From: Candidatus Tepidiaquacellales bacterium UBA6667
Lineage (GTDB): Bacteria > Bacteroidota > Ignavibacteria > Tepidaquicellales > Tepidaquicellaceae
Reading direction: 5' to 3'
Length of the DNA: 13,242 nt
NCBI GenBank assembly: GCA_002455255.1
Contig: DKKL01000037.1
Coordinates: 54,879 to 68,120 of the forward strand
The notes under the pieces are model-generated. The model was given only the letters and a program-made list of their open reading frames with translations, did not search any database and had not been told where the DNA came from. Positions within the stretch are counted from its first letter, which is position 1. Each line of letters begins with the position of its first letter. This document shows positions 1 to 8,708 of the stretch, in pieces. Position numbers and translations under genes: made by a program.

Positions 1-1187
1 TATTAATGGATTTATTTATCGCTCTTTTATTTTTTGGAATGTTTGTTAAACAAATTGAAACTAAAAGCTGGAAATTTGCAAATAATCCTATAAGTAAAAT
101 AATTTTAATCTGGATAGTCTATAATTTATTACAGAGTGCAAATCCGTTTGCAGAATCAAGATTAGCCTGGGTTTATACAATCAGAGGTGCAGCCGGAATA
201 ATGATTTTTTATTTTATCTTATTATATACTATTGAGTCAAAAAAATTTATAACTGTTTTAATTAATCTTTGGATTGTTTTAGCATTAATAGGGGCACTCT
301 ACGGGATTTTTCAGGAATATGTCGGCTTTCTACCATTTGAAACTCAATGGATTATGGAAAGTCCTGAAAGATATGGACTTCTTTTTCAGGCAGGTAAATT
401 CAGAAAATTTTCATTTTTCAGTGATCCTATGATTTTCGGATTTTTGGTTGCTTTTACAGGAATTTTATGCTTTATATTAGCAACAGGTCCATATAAAAAA
501 ATATTAAGATTATTTTATTTTTCATCCGGCATTCTTATGATGATGGCAATGTTATTTTCCAGTACTCGAGCTGCATTCGTATTACCTGTGGCAGCATTAG
601 CATTTATTTCATTTATCACTTTAAATAAAAAATTAATGCTCTTCGGAGTTTTTGCTGTTTTTGCCTTAGGCGTCATTTTAGTTATTCCCAGTTCTAATCC
701 TGAAATAGTCAGGTTACAATCCGCATTCAGACCTGCACAAGATCCATCATATCAGACAAGAATAAAAAATCAGGCATTTATCCAACCTTATATTCAATCT
801 CATCCTTTCGGTGGCGGAATGGGAGCAACAGGGGAGTGGGGAAAAAAATTTTCACCATGGTCACCACTTGCAAATTTTCCACCTGATAGCGGATATATCA
901 GAACAGCAGTGGAAATGGGATGGGTCGGTTTGTTTTTACAATTGCTTATGATATTTATAGTTTTGTATTTTGGAATTAAGGATTACTTCAGAATTAAAGA
1001 TAAGGAATTGAAAAATTATTCTTTAGGAATGTTAACGGTTTTATATTGTTTGGCAATTGCTAATTTTCCTCAAGAAGCAATTGGTCAATACCCTACAAAT
1101 TTATTATTTTTTGTTGCTATTGCTATAATCAATAAATGCAGGCAGTTTGATGAAACATCATACAATTTAATTTCAATAGAAAAATAA
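1..1187 (+). CDS. O-antigen ligase / Wzy-type polymerase-like membrane protein (5' partial)
   Basis: Polytopic inner-membrane protein of the O-antigen ligase/polymerase (Wzy_C-like) type, which joins or polymerises lipid-linked glycans on the periplasmic face. About ten hydrophobic segments are visible from the window edge to the C-terminus. The family's large periplasmic loop is recognisable: SHPFGGGMGATG, with His at codon 266 counted from the ATG at 6, then an FPPDSGYIRTAVEMGWVGL segment, which is the conserved region before the last helices. The first in-frame ATG is at 6, but the codon before it (TTA) is not a stop and there is no room to see upstream. The product starts inside what looks like an early helix, and 393 residues is short for the family, so the gene probably begins before the window. 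The stop TAA shares its last A with the next gene's ATG. Whether it is a ligase or a polymerase cannot be decided, and the glycan is unknown. Confidence 0.8.
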   Translation, partial: LMDLFIALLFFGMFVKQIETKSWKFANNPISKIILIWIVYNLLQSANPFAESRLAWVYTIRGAAGIMIFYFILLYTIESKKFITVLINLWIVLALIGALYGIFQEYVGFLPFETQWIMESPERYGLLFQAGKFRKFSFFSDPMIFGFLVAFTGILCFILATGPYKKILRLFYFSSGILMMMAMLFSSTRAAFVLPVAALAFISFITLNKKLMLFGVFAVFALGVILVIPSSNPEIVRLQSAFRPAQDPSYQTRIKNQAFIQPYIQSHPFGGGMGATGEWGKKFSPWSPLANFPPDSGYIRTAVEMGWVGLFLQLLMIFIVLYFGIKDYFRIKDKELKNYSLGMLTVLYCLAIANFPQEAIGQYPTNLLFFVAIAIINKCRQFDETSYNLISIEK

Positions 1188-2029
1188 TGAGAGATTTTAC
1201 TATTCCCAAATGGGTTAAAAAAAATATGTTTAGATATGAAGGAGTCAACGGATTATCAAATGAATTTTATTCCTCGATTTCTAAAAGATTTGAAAAATTT
1301 CATTGTGAGAATCCTGATGTATCAATAGTAATACCTGCTTGGAATGAAGAGAATAATCTTGCCAGAACATTAAACTCACTTTCATTCATTGAAACAAAAT
1401 ATAATGTTGAAATTATAGTTGTTAATAATAATTCAACTGATAAAACTCAGGAATTGCTTGACAGATGCGGAGTAAAATCTTTTTTCCAACCAAAACAGGG
1501 AATTAGTTTTACAAGACAAATGGGTCTTGAAATGTCAAAAGGAAGAATTGAACTTTGTGCTGATTCAGATACAATATATCCTTCTACATGGGTTGATGGT
1601 TTTGTTGAAGCATTAAGTAATAAAGAAGTAACCTGTGCTTACGGGAAATATTCATTCATTCCACCGAAGAAAACTCCACGACCTGTAATGGCAGTTTATG
1701 AAATGGTTTCTAACTCATTGTTCAGTTTAAGAAGAAAAAGAAGAGAAGATTTAAATGTTATGGGTTTTAATTTTGGTTTTAGAAGAGAAGATGCTTTTAA
1801 AGTCGGTGGTTTCAATTTAGAGAGAACTATATGGGAAGACGGTTGGATGGCATTGAAACTTTCTGAAATAGGTAAAATTAGTTTAGTTAAAACAAAAAAT
1901 TCATCAGTATGGACACTTGCAAGAAGATTGGAAATTGATGGCGGATTATTCAAATCTATATACAAAAGATTTAAAAAAGAAATTCCAAGACTTGGTGAAT
2001 ATATTTTTAAAAAAGATATTAAATATTAA
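1187..2029 (+). CDS. family 2 glycosyltransferase
   Basis: A 280-residue GT-A fold glycosyltransferase, probably cytoplasmic or membrane-associated, transferring a sugar from a nucleotide-sugar donor to a growing surface glycan. The nucleotide-binding start VSIVIPAWNEENN lies near residues 45-57, followed by a hydrophobic strand and VVNNNSTDKTQELL. The metal-binding DxD is D126-S-D128. Further on are a GGFN motif and WEDGWMALKL, placed like the acidic acceptor/catalytic-base region of GT2 enzymes. No transmembrane helix is evident, and the C-terminus is rich in Lys and Arg, which may favour membrane contact. The ATG overlaps the upstream stop by one base with no Shine-Dalgarno site, consistent with translational coupling. 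Its place beside an O-antigen ligase/polymerase-like gene supports surface polysaccharide synthesis. Donor and acceptor cannot be read from the sequence. Confidence 0.88.
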   Translation: MRDFTIPKWVKKNMFRYEGVNGLSNEFYSSISKRFEKFHCENPDVSIVIPAWNEENNLARTLNSLSFIETKYNVEIIVVNNNSTDKTQELLDRCGVKSFFQPKQGISFTRQMGLEMSKGRIELCADSDTIYPSTWVDGFVEALSNKEVTCAYGKYSFIPPKKTPRPVMAVYEMVSNSLFSLRRKRREDLNVMGFNFGFRREDAFKVGGFNLERTIWEDGWMALKLSEIGKISLVKTKNSSVWTLARRLEIDGGLFKSIYKRFKKEIPRLGEYIFKKDIKY

Positions 2030-2031
2030 TT

Positions 2032-4494
2032 ATGAAATTTGAAAAATCACTTTTTTTTACAGAAGGTATTGATATTAAAACAAATTTAGAAAATCAATTT
2101 CTTGAACATCTTGAATTTGATTTAGTAAAAGATAAATCTAATGTAACTAAAAATGATCTTTTAAAAGCACTTTCTTTAGCAATAAGAGATAAACTTATTA
2201 GAAACTGGATTAGAACTCAACATGAATATTCTGAGGACAATGTAAAAAAAGTTCACTATTTATCTTTAGAGTTTTTGATGGGTAGTCTTCTTGGTAATAC
2301 ATTAATAAACTTAGACCTATATGATGAAAGTTATAAAATGTTAAACGAACTCGGTTTCAGTCTTGAGGATGTAATAGAAAGTGAACATGATATGGGGCTT
2401 GGAAATGGTGGTTTAGGCAGACTTGCCGCATGCTTTCTTGACTCTATGTCCACGCTTGAATTACCTGCATATGGTTACGGAATAAGATATGAATATGGAA
2501 TATTTGAACAGGATTTTGAAAATGGCAATCAAATCGAAAAACCGGATAACTGGCTTAAAACGGGAAATCCTTGGGAAATTCTGAGAAATGAGCTGAATTA
2601 TAAAATAAAATATTCCGGTTCTGTAAAATCATTTATTGATAATTCTGGAAATTTAAAATTTGATTGGATTCCATCTGAAGAAATTAATGCTGTTGCTTAT
2701 GATGTACCGGTTCCTGGATATAAAAACAACACTGTTAACAACCTGCGACTATGGAGAGCAAGAGCTACTGATGCATTTGATTTTAATGACTTCAATAAAG
2801 GTGATTATATGTCTGCAGTCGAATCAAAAAGTGCATCAGAAATTATCTCTAAAGTCTTATATCCAAATGATTCTATACTGTCAGGAAAAATATTGAGGTT
2901 GAAGCAGCAATATTTTTTCGTGAATGCAACTCTTCAAGACATTATTAAAAATCACAAACGACTTAACAAAAGCATTACAAATTTTGCAGAAAAAAATGCT
3001 ATTCAATTAAATGACACTCATCCTGCTCTTGCAATACCTGATTTGATGAGAATTTTGATTGATGAAGAAGGTTTAGACTGGGATACTGCATGGAAAATTA
3101 CTGTAGATACTTTTGGTTATACTAATCATACCATAGTTCCTGAAGCATTAGAGGAATGGTCAGTAAGTATTTTTGAATTTTTATTGCCTCGTCATCTTCA
3201 GATTGTTTATGAAATAAACCAAAGATTTCTTGATTTTGCAAAAGAGAAATTTAATTTTAATGAAGATGTAATAAAAAAACTCTCGATAATACGTGAAGGT
3301 GATGAAAAATTTGTAAGAATGGCAAACCTTGCTATTATCGGCAGTCATTCGGTAAATGGTGTTGCTGAATTGCATACTAAAATTATTAAAGAGCAAATTT
3401 TTAAAGATTTTTATGAGATATTTCCTGAAAAATTTAATAATAAAACAAATGGAATTTCACCAAGAAGATTTTTAAAACAGGCAAATCCATTATTATCAAA
3501 TTTAATCAGTGAAAAAATCGGGAATGATTGGATTTATAATTTAAGTGAGTTAAAAGAAATAGAAAAATATCAAAATGATGAAAATTTCAGAGAATTATGG
3601 AAAGAAATAAAATATGCTAACAAACTGAATTTAATTGAATATATCAAAGGAAAATATAATATTAAGATAAACCCTGATTCACTCTTCGATTCACAAGTAA
3701 AGAGATTTCATGAATACAAACGTCAATTATTAAATGTATTTCACACTATCCATTTTTATAACCGTATTTTAAAAGGTGAAAATGTTGTACCAAGAACAAT
3801 AATTTTTTCAGGTAAGGCAGCTCCGGGATACGTCACAGCAAAAGTTATTATTAAATTGATTAACTGTGTGGCAGACGTAGTGAATAATGATTCAAGAGTC
3901 GGAAATAAGTTAAAGGTTTTGTTTCTGAAGAATTATTCCGTTTCACTCGCTGAGAGAATTATTCCGGCTTCAGATTTATCAGAACAGATATCTACTGCCG
4001 GTTTTGAAGCATCCGGCACCGGTAATATGAAATTTGCATTGAACGGAGCTTTAACTATTGGAACTTTAGACGGTGCCAATATTGAGATAAAGGAAGAAGT
4101 TGGTGAAGAAAATATTTTTATATTCGGATTGAAAGATAATGAGATTTTAGAACTTAGAAAAAACGGATACAATCCTAAAATATTTTATGATAATGATTCG
4201 GATTTAAAAAAAGTAATTGATATGATTCAAAATAATTATTTTAACAGAAATGAACCGGGAATTTTCAAAAATCTGATTGATGATTTAATTAATAGAGATT
4301 TTTATTTCCTTTTCGCAGACTTCAGAGATTACATTGATACACAATTAAAAGTAGAAAATTTATATAAAAATTCCGATGAGTGGACGAGAAAATCTATTCT
4401 AAACGTTTCGAGAATAGGTAAATTTTCAAGTGACAGAACAATAAAAGAATATGCTGATGAAATTTGGAACGTAAAACAATTAAAAGTATTATGA
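2032..4494 (+). CDS. glgP: glycogen/starch (alpha-glucan) phosphorylase
   Basis: Full-length 820-residue GT35 enzyme that removes glucose from alpha-1,4-glucan ends with phosphate, giving glucose 1-phosphate; cytoplasmic and pyridoxal-phosphate dependent. The protein matches the family end to end: YLSLEFLMG near residue 77, the GLGNGGLGRLAACFLDS loop, AIQLNDTHPALAIPDLMR, YTNHT, NGISPRRF, VKRFHEYKRQ, and the PLP site EASGTGNMKF with the Schiff-base lysine at K667. The C-terminal SSDRTIKEYADEIW is also canonical. No added regulatory N-terminal extension is seen. One oddity is serine (S85) after LMG, where most phosphorylases have arginine (MGR). The gene starts 2 nt after the glycosyltransferase stop and its TGA overlaps the next start in ATGA. 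No other glycogen gene (glgA, glgB, glgC) is present in the window. Confidence 0.97.
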   Translation: MKFEKSLFFTEGIDIKTNLENQFLEHLEFDLVKDKSNVTKNDLLKALSLAIRDKLIRNWIRTQHEYSEDNVKKVHYLSLEFLMGSLLGNTLINLDLYDESYKMLNELGFSLEDVIESEHDMGLGNGGLGRLAACFLDSMSTLELPAYGYGIRYEYGIFEQDFENGNQIEKPDNWLKTGNPWEILRNELNYKIKYSGSVKSFIDNSGNLKFDWIPSEEINAVAYDVPVPGYKNNTVNNLRLWRARATDAFDFNDFNKGDYMSAVESKSASEIISKVLYPNDSILSGKILRLKQQYFFVNATLQDIIKNHKRLNKSITNFAEKNAIQLNDTHPALAIPDLMRILIDEEGLDWDTAWKITVDTFGYTNHTIVPEALEEWSVSIFEFLLPRHLQIVYEINQRFLDFAKEKFNFNEDVIKKLSIIREGDEKFVRMANLAIIGSHSVNGVAELHTKIIKEQIFKDFYEIFPEKFNNKTNGISPRRFLKQANPLLSNLISEKIGNDWIYNLSELKEIEKYQNDENFRELWKEIKYANKLNLIEYIKGKYNIKINPDSLFDSQVKRFHEYKRQLLNVFHTIHFYNRILKGENVVPRTIIFSGKAAPGYVTAKVIIKLINCVADVVNNDSRVGNKLKVLFLKNYSVSLAERIIPASDLSEQISTAGFEASGTGNMKFALNGALTIGTLDGANIEIKEEVGEENIFIFGLKDNEILELRKNGYNPKIFYDNDSDLKKVIDMIQNNYFNRNEPGIFKNLIDDLINRDFYFLFADFRDYIDTQLKVENLYKNSDEWTRKSILNVSRIGKFSSDRTIKEYADEIWNVKQLKVL

Positions 4495-7400
4495 AAAAAT
4501 TATTTTTCTTTTTAATTCTTTGTATTTCGGGTGAGTTATTGGCTTCAGGTGTTGGAACTAAATTCCAACTTTACGTACCTCCTAATGCTGCAAACACCAA
4601 CAGAGAAGTAGCTGTTATGATTACAGCAATTTATGATTCCACATATATCAATCTGAAAGATGATAACGCTGATGGTGATAATGATGATTCATATTCCGGT
4701 TTATTAAGACTTGGTGAGACATATATCAGATATATAAAAGATGGGTCTGTAAATGATGATGCCGGAGGTAAGTGGGATGGAGATTACTTTGTTTTAGAAT
4801 CAAATAAACCGGTTATTTTTGGACAGTTTGTAAAGGGAGATAATGCACAAGAGTTTGCTGTTTCTGATAATGGAACAATGAAAGGTACTGTGTTTTATTT
4901 ATATACTCCACAATCAGTCTCTTCCAAAAGGGATTTAAATGTATTTGCCTATGAAGATAATACACAAATTACATTAAAAGATATTACAGTCTCTGCACAA
5001 AATTCTACCGGTGTAGCAAGAGTAAATCTGAATTCAACAAATATAAAATTTTCAACAACTTTAAATACAAAACAGGATTTATTAGAAGTTAAAACTAACG
5101 GGAGAAATGCACTTGATAATGGAAAAACATACCTTCTAATAACTAATAAACCTGTAACTGTACAGATTGGTTCTCTTTATCAGTCAACCAGACATTCCGG
5201 GTCTTATGTTCCGGGTATTAAAGGTTCCACTTTGGATAACTTTTTTTATTTTGCCATTCCAAATGAAAAAAAGGGGGAGCAGGAATTAAAAATTGTAAGT
5301 TTCAATAATAATACAAATGTAAAATTAGACAGATTAAATACATCTGATGGGCAATGGATTAACATTGGTGATTATAACTTGAATCAGAATGGATATCAAA
5401 CTTGGCTGGCAGGCAATAATGATCAATTTCCATTATTCAGAGTTCAAGCAACCGGAGGCAATGTTTCTTTATTTCAATGTAATTATTTTGAATCAGGAAA
5501 TAACAACGGCAGAAATGATGAATATGCATTTACACCTTCAGATAACGGAGATAAAGCAGGTCAAAATTTTACATTATGGTTACCCGAACCGGGAGATATG
5601 TCAAATTGTAAAGATCCTTTTACCGGGTCTAACTATGGAACAAGGTATTCTCATTTGTTTTTATATGCCAATGCCAATGCAAATGTTACTATTATAGATT
5701 TAGCAACTAATGGAAGTGTGATTAATACAAATTTTCAAATAAACGCCGGTAGATATTATGATTTTAAAGTGAATAGCAATACTTATAATTCTCTTACTCA
5801 AAGCAGCAGGCAACCTTATTTAAAAATAACCTCATCATCTCCAATTGTAACGGGAATTTCAAGCTGGTATAATTCTTGGTTTTCTTTTGCAACAAGTTCA
5901 GTTGCAAACAATCTGTCAATAAACTCAAAACTAAATTTTGACTCAGTATATTCCGGAAATAATGTTACTTATTCAGGTGTTTCAAAAAATTCCGGTTATA
6001 ATTTTACAACTAAAAAATTAACCGTTATTATTCCGGATGGTTTTAATGTTGTTTCATCTTCTTTAACAACTCAATCTCAGGGGAATGTGGGTTCAGGAAC
6101 AGTCACAGCAGGAGGCAATAACAGTAAAAATATTGTTTGGAATAATTTCACTTTCAACCCTAATGACAGTCTCAATTTTAGCGTTGTAGTTTCGGCACTT
6201 TCCAATTTTACGAATGGTAGCCCTATTCCGAACGGTACAGAATTTAATTTGATTTCAAATATTTTAGGTCAGACTATTAGTGATACATTGACATCACAGG
6301 CATCATCAGTTCTAAAAATTAAAAACAACAATGCTTATATAAAAACAGAAAAATATATAACTGCGTTTGAAGATCTCAAAAACAGTTCATGGAATGACTG
6401 GGATGTTAACGATTGGGTTGCCGGGGTAATTCAAACTTATCAAGGGGATTCATTAGGAAGACTTACAAAAGCGACTTTTGATATAGAATCCCTCGCTCGT
6501 GGGTCATCATTTGATCATTCATTTTATTTAACACTGAAGCTGTTAGGAAATTCAACTTCGACTTTAACCGTTAGAGATTCACTCGGAAATATTGTAACAG
6601 ATGAAAGTTTTTCGAATCAACAAAACTCCGGAAATTTCAATGTTAAAATTTTTAATTCTACAAAAAAAGCACTTCCTCCTGCACCCGGTATGTTTGCTAC
6701 CAATACTTTTTTTGGTCAAAATTTTACGGTAAAAGGTTGGACTGCAAAACTTGAAGTAACGTTTAGTGACAGATTAAATTTAATTAATGAGTTAGACGAT
6801 AAAAAAATTGACCCTTGGATTTTAACTCAATATGGTAATGAAATACATATTGCGTCAATATCAGGATTAGCAGGCAATACTCAAAATGTTGATAACAATG
6901 TTATATTAAATACACCATTGTATAGTTACTTTCTTGCTTTAGGGTATAAAGTTCCGTTTGACTGGAAGTGGCCTTATGAAGGACCTTCTTTCCCAATATG
7001 GGTGGCATATCCGGAGTTTCAAGATTACATAATTAGCGGTGAATTTATAAATAATGACTGGTATGAATACCCTGATACTTCAAAAGTATGGAAAAGAAGA
7101 ATCGTGGAAGAGGATAATAAATTAATTACGCTTAAAAATTTCATTCATACAGAAACTGACAACTACAGAGGTCAAAGTATATTTCTTGACACTATCGGAA
7201 AATTTTTCGGTTCACCGAAAATAGCAGATGTGAATCGTGACGGAAATATGGAAGTGTTTATTGGCTGTTTGGATACAAGATTATATGGATTTAATTCTTC
7301 AGGTGAAAACCTACCGGGATTTCCAATTCCAACCGGAGGAATTATCCGTTCAACGCCTGCGATAGATACAAATTATAACGGAGCGAGTATTATAGCATTT

Positions 7401-8708
7401 GGCTCTGATGATGGCTATCTATATTGTGTAACCTCTGCAGGAAAAACTTTACCGGGATTTCCCGTCAATACAGACGGTCCAATTAAATCTTCACCTGTAA
7501 TTGCTGATTTAAGAGGAGACGGTCAAAAATATATTGTTGTATTTTCCGGTAGCGGAAAATTGTTTATTTACAATTTACAAGGCGACTTAATTTCAGGATT
7601 CCCTAAAACAATTCAAAAATCATTTGACACATTTGGAAGTCTTTTAATTTTGCCTTCACCTGCTGTTGCTGATTTATTCAATGATGGTTCCAGAGAAATT
7701 ATAACCGGTACTATTGATAGTAATTTATACGTTTTATCAAATAACGGAGAAGTGTTGCGTGGGTTTCCGCAAAAACTTGATAATTTGGTTTATTCTTCCC
7801 CAATCGTTTCAAAGTTTCAGGATGGTACAAATAAAATAATTTTAGCTACTTCTGGTGGTACAATTTATATCTTCAATTCAGATGGAAATATTTTTAGCCG
7901 GAAAAAATTAGCTGATGAATTTATTACTTCTCCTGTGATTTATGATATTAATAAAGACGGAACGAAAGATATTATAATTGCATCTACAGACGGAGTTATC
8001 CATTGTTTAAACAGTGAAAATCTCTCTACTCAATGGACATTTCAAGGAGTATCAAGTATTCTTTCAACTCCGGTTATTGCTGATATTAACGGTGATGATT
8101 TTGCAGAAATAATTATTTCAAATATGATGGGGGCAACTCTTGTGATTGATCATGAGGGATTTATAGATGAATTAAATACGAGTTCAATACCACTTTTCAA
8201 TTCTTGGGTAGTCTCAAGCCCTGCTATAGGAGATATAAATGGTAACGGTAAGTTAGACCTGATTTTGGCATCGTATGATGAAACAATAAGAGGATTTGAA
8301 TTTACAAATTCAAACAGCAGTTCAAAAGTTTTCTGGCAATCATTTGGTTATAATATAGGAAATACAAGGTGGGATGAAAGTGATTATTCACCACCTCCTC
8401 AACCGGATCAGTTGGGAAGGATTTTCAATTATCCGAATCCTGTAACAGAAGATAAAACTACAGTCAGGATTGAGTTGCCCGTTAATTCAGAAGAAATAAC
8501 AATGAGAATTTTTGATCTCGGTGGTGAGCTTGTAAAAGAAGTTTCAAAAAAAGAATTATATAAAAATGGAATTTACTGGGATTATGTCTGGGATTTAAAA
8601 AATGGTAAAAATGTTATAGTTGCCAACGGTATATATTTAATTCAGGTAGAAGCAAAAGTGAATGGAGTTTCTTATTCCAAGAATCAAAAGATGGGAGTTG
8701 CAAGATGA
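4491..8708 (+). CDS. secreted multidomain protein: IgGFc-binding-like, LruC, FG-GAP repeats, T9SS type A-like C-terminal domain
   Basis: A 1405-residue exported protein, probably displayed on the cell surface by type IX secretion. The frame is open back to a TTG at 4464, but ATG 4491 fits better: it gives a classic signal peptide (MKKLFFFLILCISGELLASG) and an ATGA overlap with the glgP stop. Domains as read: signal peptide 1 to about 19; an IgGFc-binding-protein-like N-terminal region, about 20-470, with recurring NKPV-type beta strands; a DUF11/Ig-like stretch about 480-605; a LruC/DUF4842-like domain about 615-870, marked by WNDWDVNDWV and by FDWKWP, AYPEFQDYI and NDWYEYP near its end; eight FG-GAP/VCBS-type repeats about 907-1271; and a C-terminal FlgD/T9SS type A-like domain from about 1307, with NYPNP at 1313-1317 and a terminal Arg. 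It contains an Asp/Asn-rich patch near residues 54-66. The ligand is unknown; adhesion is an inference from the domains. Confidence 0.85.
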   Translation: MKKLFFFLILCISGELLASGVGTKFQLYVPPNAANTNREVAVMITAIYDSTYINLKDDNADGDNDDSYSGLLRLGETYIRYIKDGSVNDDAGGKWDGDYFVLESNKPVIFGQFVKGDNAQEFAVSDNGTMKGTVFYLYTPQSVSSKRDLNVFAYEDNTQITLKDITVSAQNSTGVARVNLNSTNIKFSTTLNTKQDLLEVKTNGRNALDNGKTYLLITNKPVTVQIGSLYQSTRHSGSYVPGIKGSTLDNFFYFAIPNEKKGEQELKIVSFNNNTNVKLDRLNTSDGQWINIGDYNLNQNGYQTWLAGNNDQFPLFRVQATGGNVSLFQCNYFESGNNNGRNDEYAFTPSDNGDKAGQNFTLWLPEPGDMSNCKDPFTGSNYGTRYSHLFLYANANANVTIIDLATNGSVINTNFQINAGRYYDFKVNSNTYNSLTQSSRQPYLKITSSSPIVTGISSWYNSWFSFATSSVANNLSINSKLNFDSVYSGNNVTYSGVSKNSGYNFTTKKLTVIIPDGFNVVSSSLTTQSQGNVGSGTVTAGGNNSKNIVWNNFTFNPNDSLNFSVVVSALSNFTNGSPIPNGTEFNLISNILGQTISDTLTSQASSVLKIKNNNAYIKTEKYITAFEDLKNSSWNDWDVNDWVAGVIQTYQGDSLGRLTKATFDIESLARGSSFDHSFYLTLKLLGNSTSTLTVRDSLGNIVTDESFSNQQNSGNFNVKIFNSTKKALPPAPGMFATNTFFGQNFTVKGWTAKLEVTFSDRLNLINELDDKKIDPWILTQYGNEIHIASISGLAGNTQNVDNNVILNTPLYSYFLALGYKVPFDWKWPYEGPSFPIWVAYPEFQDYIISGEFINNDWYEYPDTSKVWKRRIVEEDNKLITLKNFIHTETDNYRGQSIFLDTIGKFFGSPKIADVNRDGNMEVFIGCLDTRLYGFNSSGENLPGFPIPTGGIIRSTPAIDTNYNGASIIAFGSDDGYLYCVTSAGKTLPGFPVNTDGPIKSSPVIADLRGDGQKYIVVFSGSGKLFIYNLQGDLISGFPKTIQKSFDTFGSLLILPSPAVADLFNDGSREIITGTIDSNLYVLSNNGEVLRGFPQKLDNLVYSSPIVSKFQDGTNKIILATSGGTIYIFNSDGNIFSRKKLADEFITSPVIYDINKDGTKDIIIASTDGVIHCLNSENLSTQWTFQGVSSILSTPVIADINGDDFAEIIISNMMGATLVIDHEGFIDELNTSSIPLFNSWVVSSPAIGDINGNGKLDLILASYDETIRGFEFTNSNSSSKVFWQSFGYNIGNTRWDESDYSPPPQPDQLGRIFNYPNPVTEDKTTVRIELPVNSEEITMRIFDLGGELVKEVSKKELYKNGIYWDYVWDLKNGKNVIVANGIYLIQVEAKVNGVSYSKNQKMGVAR
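5665..5685 (+). repeat. short in-frame tandem repeat encoding Ala-Asn
   Basis: Three near-perfect copies of a 6-base unit (ATGCCA, ATGCCA, ATGCAA, then ATG) inside the IgGFc-binding-like region of the secreted protein. They encode Ala-Asn-Ala-Asn-Ala-Asn from residue 393. Copy-number change would stay in frame because the unit is two codons. Three copies is too few to argue for contingency behaviour. Confidence 0.5.
7209..8303 (+). repeat. eight FG-GAP/VCBS-like repeats (probable beta-propeller) within the secreted protein
   Basis: Eight units of roughly 135-165 nt are recognisable. Each begins with a Ser/Thr-Pro signature followed by an Asp-rich loop and a short beta-rich stretch. The unit starts read GSPKIAD, RSTPAID, KSSPVIAD, PSPAVAD, YSSPIVS, ITSPVIYD, LSTPVIAD and VSSPAIGD. 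Several end in an LxGFP motif (LPGFPI, LPGFPV, ISGFPK, LRGFPQ). The loops of units 1, 6, 7 and 8 keep a calcium-type pattern (DVNRDGNME, DINKDGTKD, DINGDDFAE, DINGNGKLD); units 2 to 5 have lost one or more of these acids. Eight units suggest a closed seven- or eight-bladed propeller, which is an inference. Confidence 0.75.
8693..8697 (+). promoter_or_regulatory. Shine-Dalgarno site for the PorV/PorQ-like gene
   Basis: GGGAG lies 7 nt before the ATG at 8705, inside the last codons of the secreted protein gene. Most other starts in the window lack such a site, so it supports this start and suggests independent ribosome loading as well as coupling through the ATGA overlap. Confidence 0.55.

Noticed and set aside
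2051..2058. A run of eight T near the start of glgP as a possible phase-variable tract
   Set aside because: Runs of this length recur by chance in such AT-rich DNA (another lies at 11626-11633), and glgP is a housekeeping enzyme with an intact frame.
4464..4490. Earlier TTG start for the secreted protein
   Set aside because: It would put nine charged or polar residues before the signal peptide; ATG 4491 gives a normal signal sequence and an ATGA junction.
5389..5697. A 102-codon open frame on the plus strand in another phase of the secreted protein gene
   Set aside because: It overlaps a well-supported coding frame, and its product is rich in Met, Ile and Gln with no domain signature.
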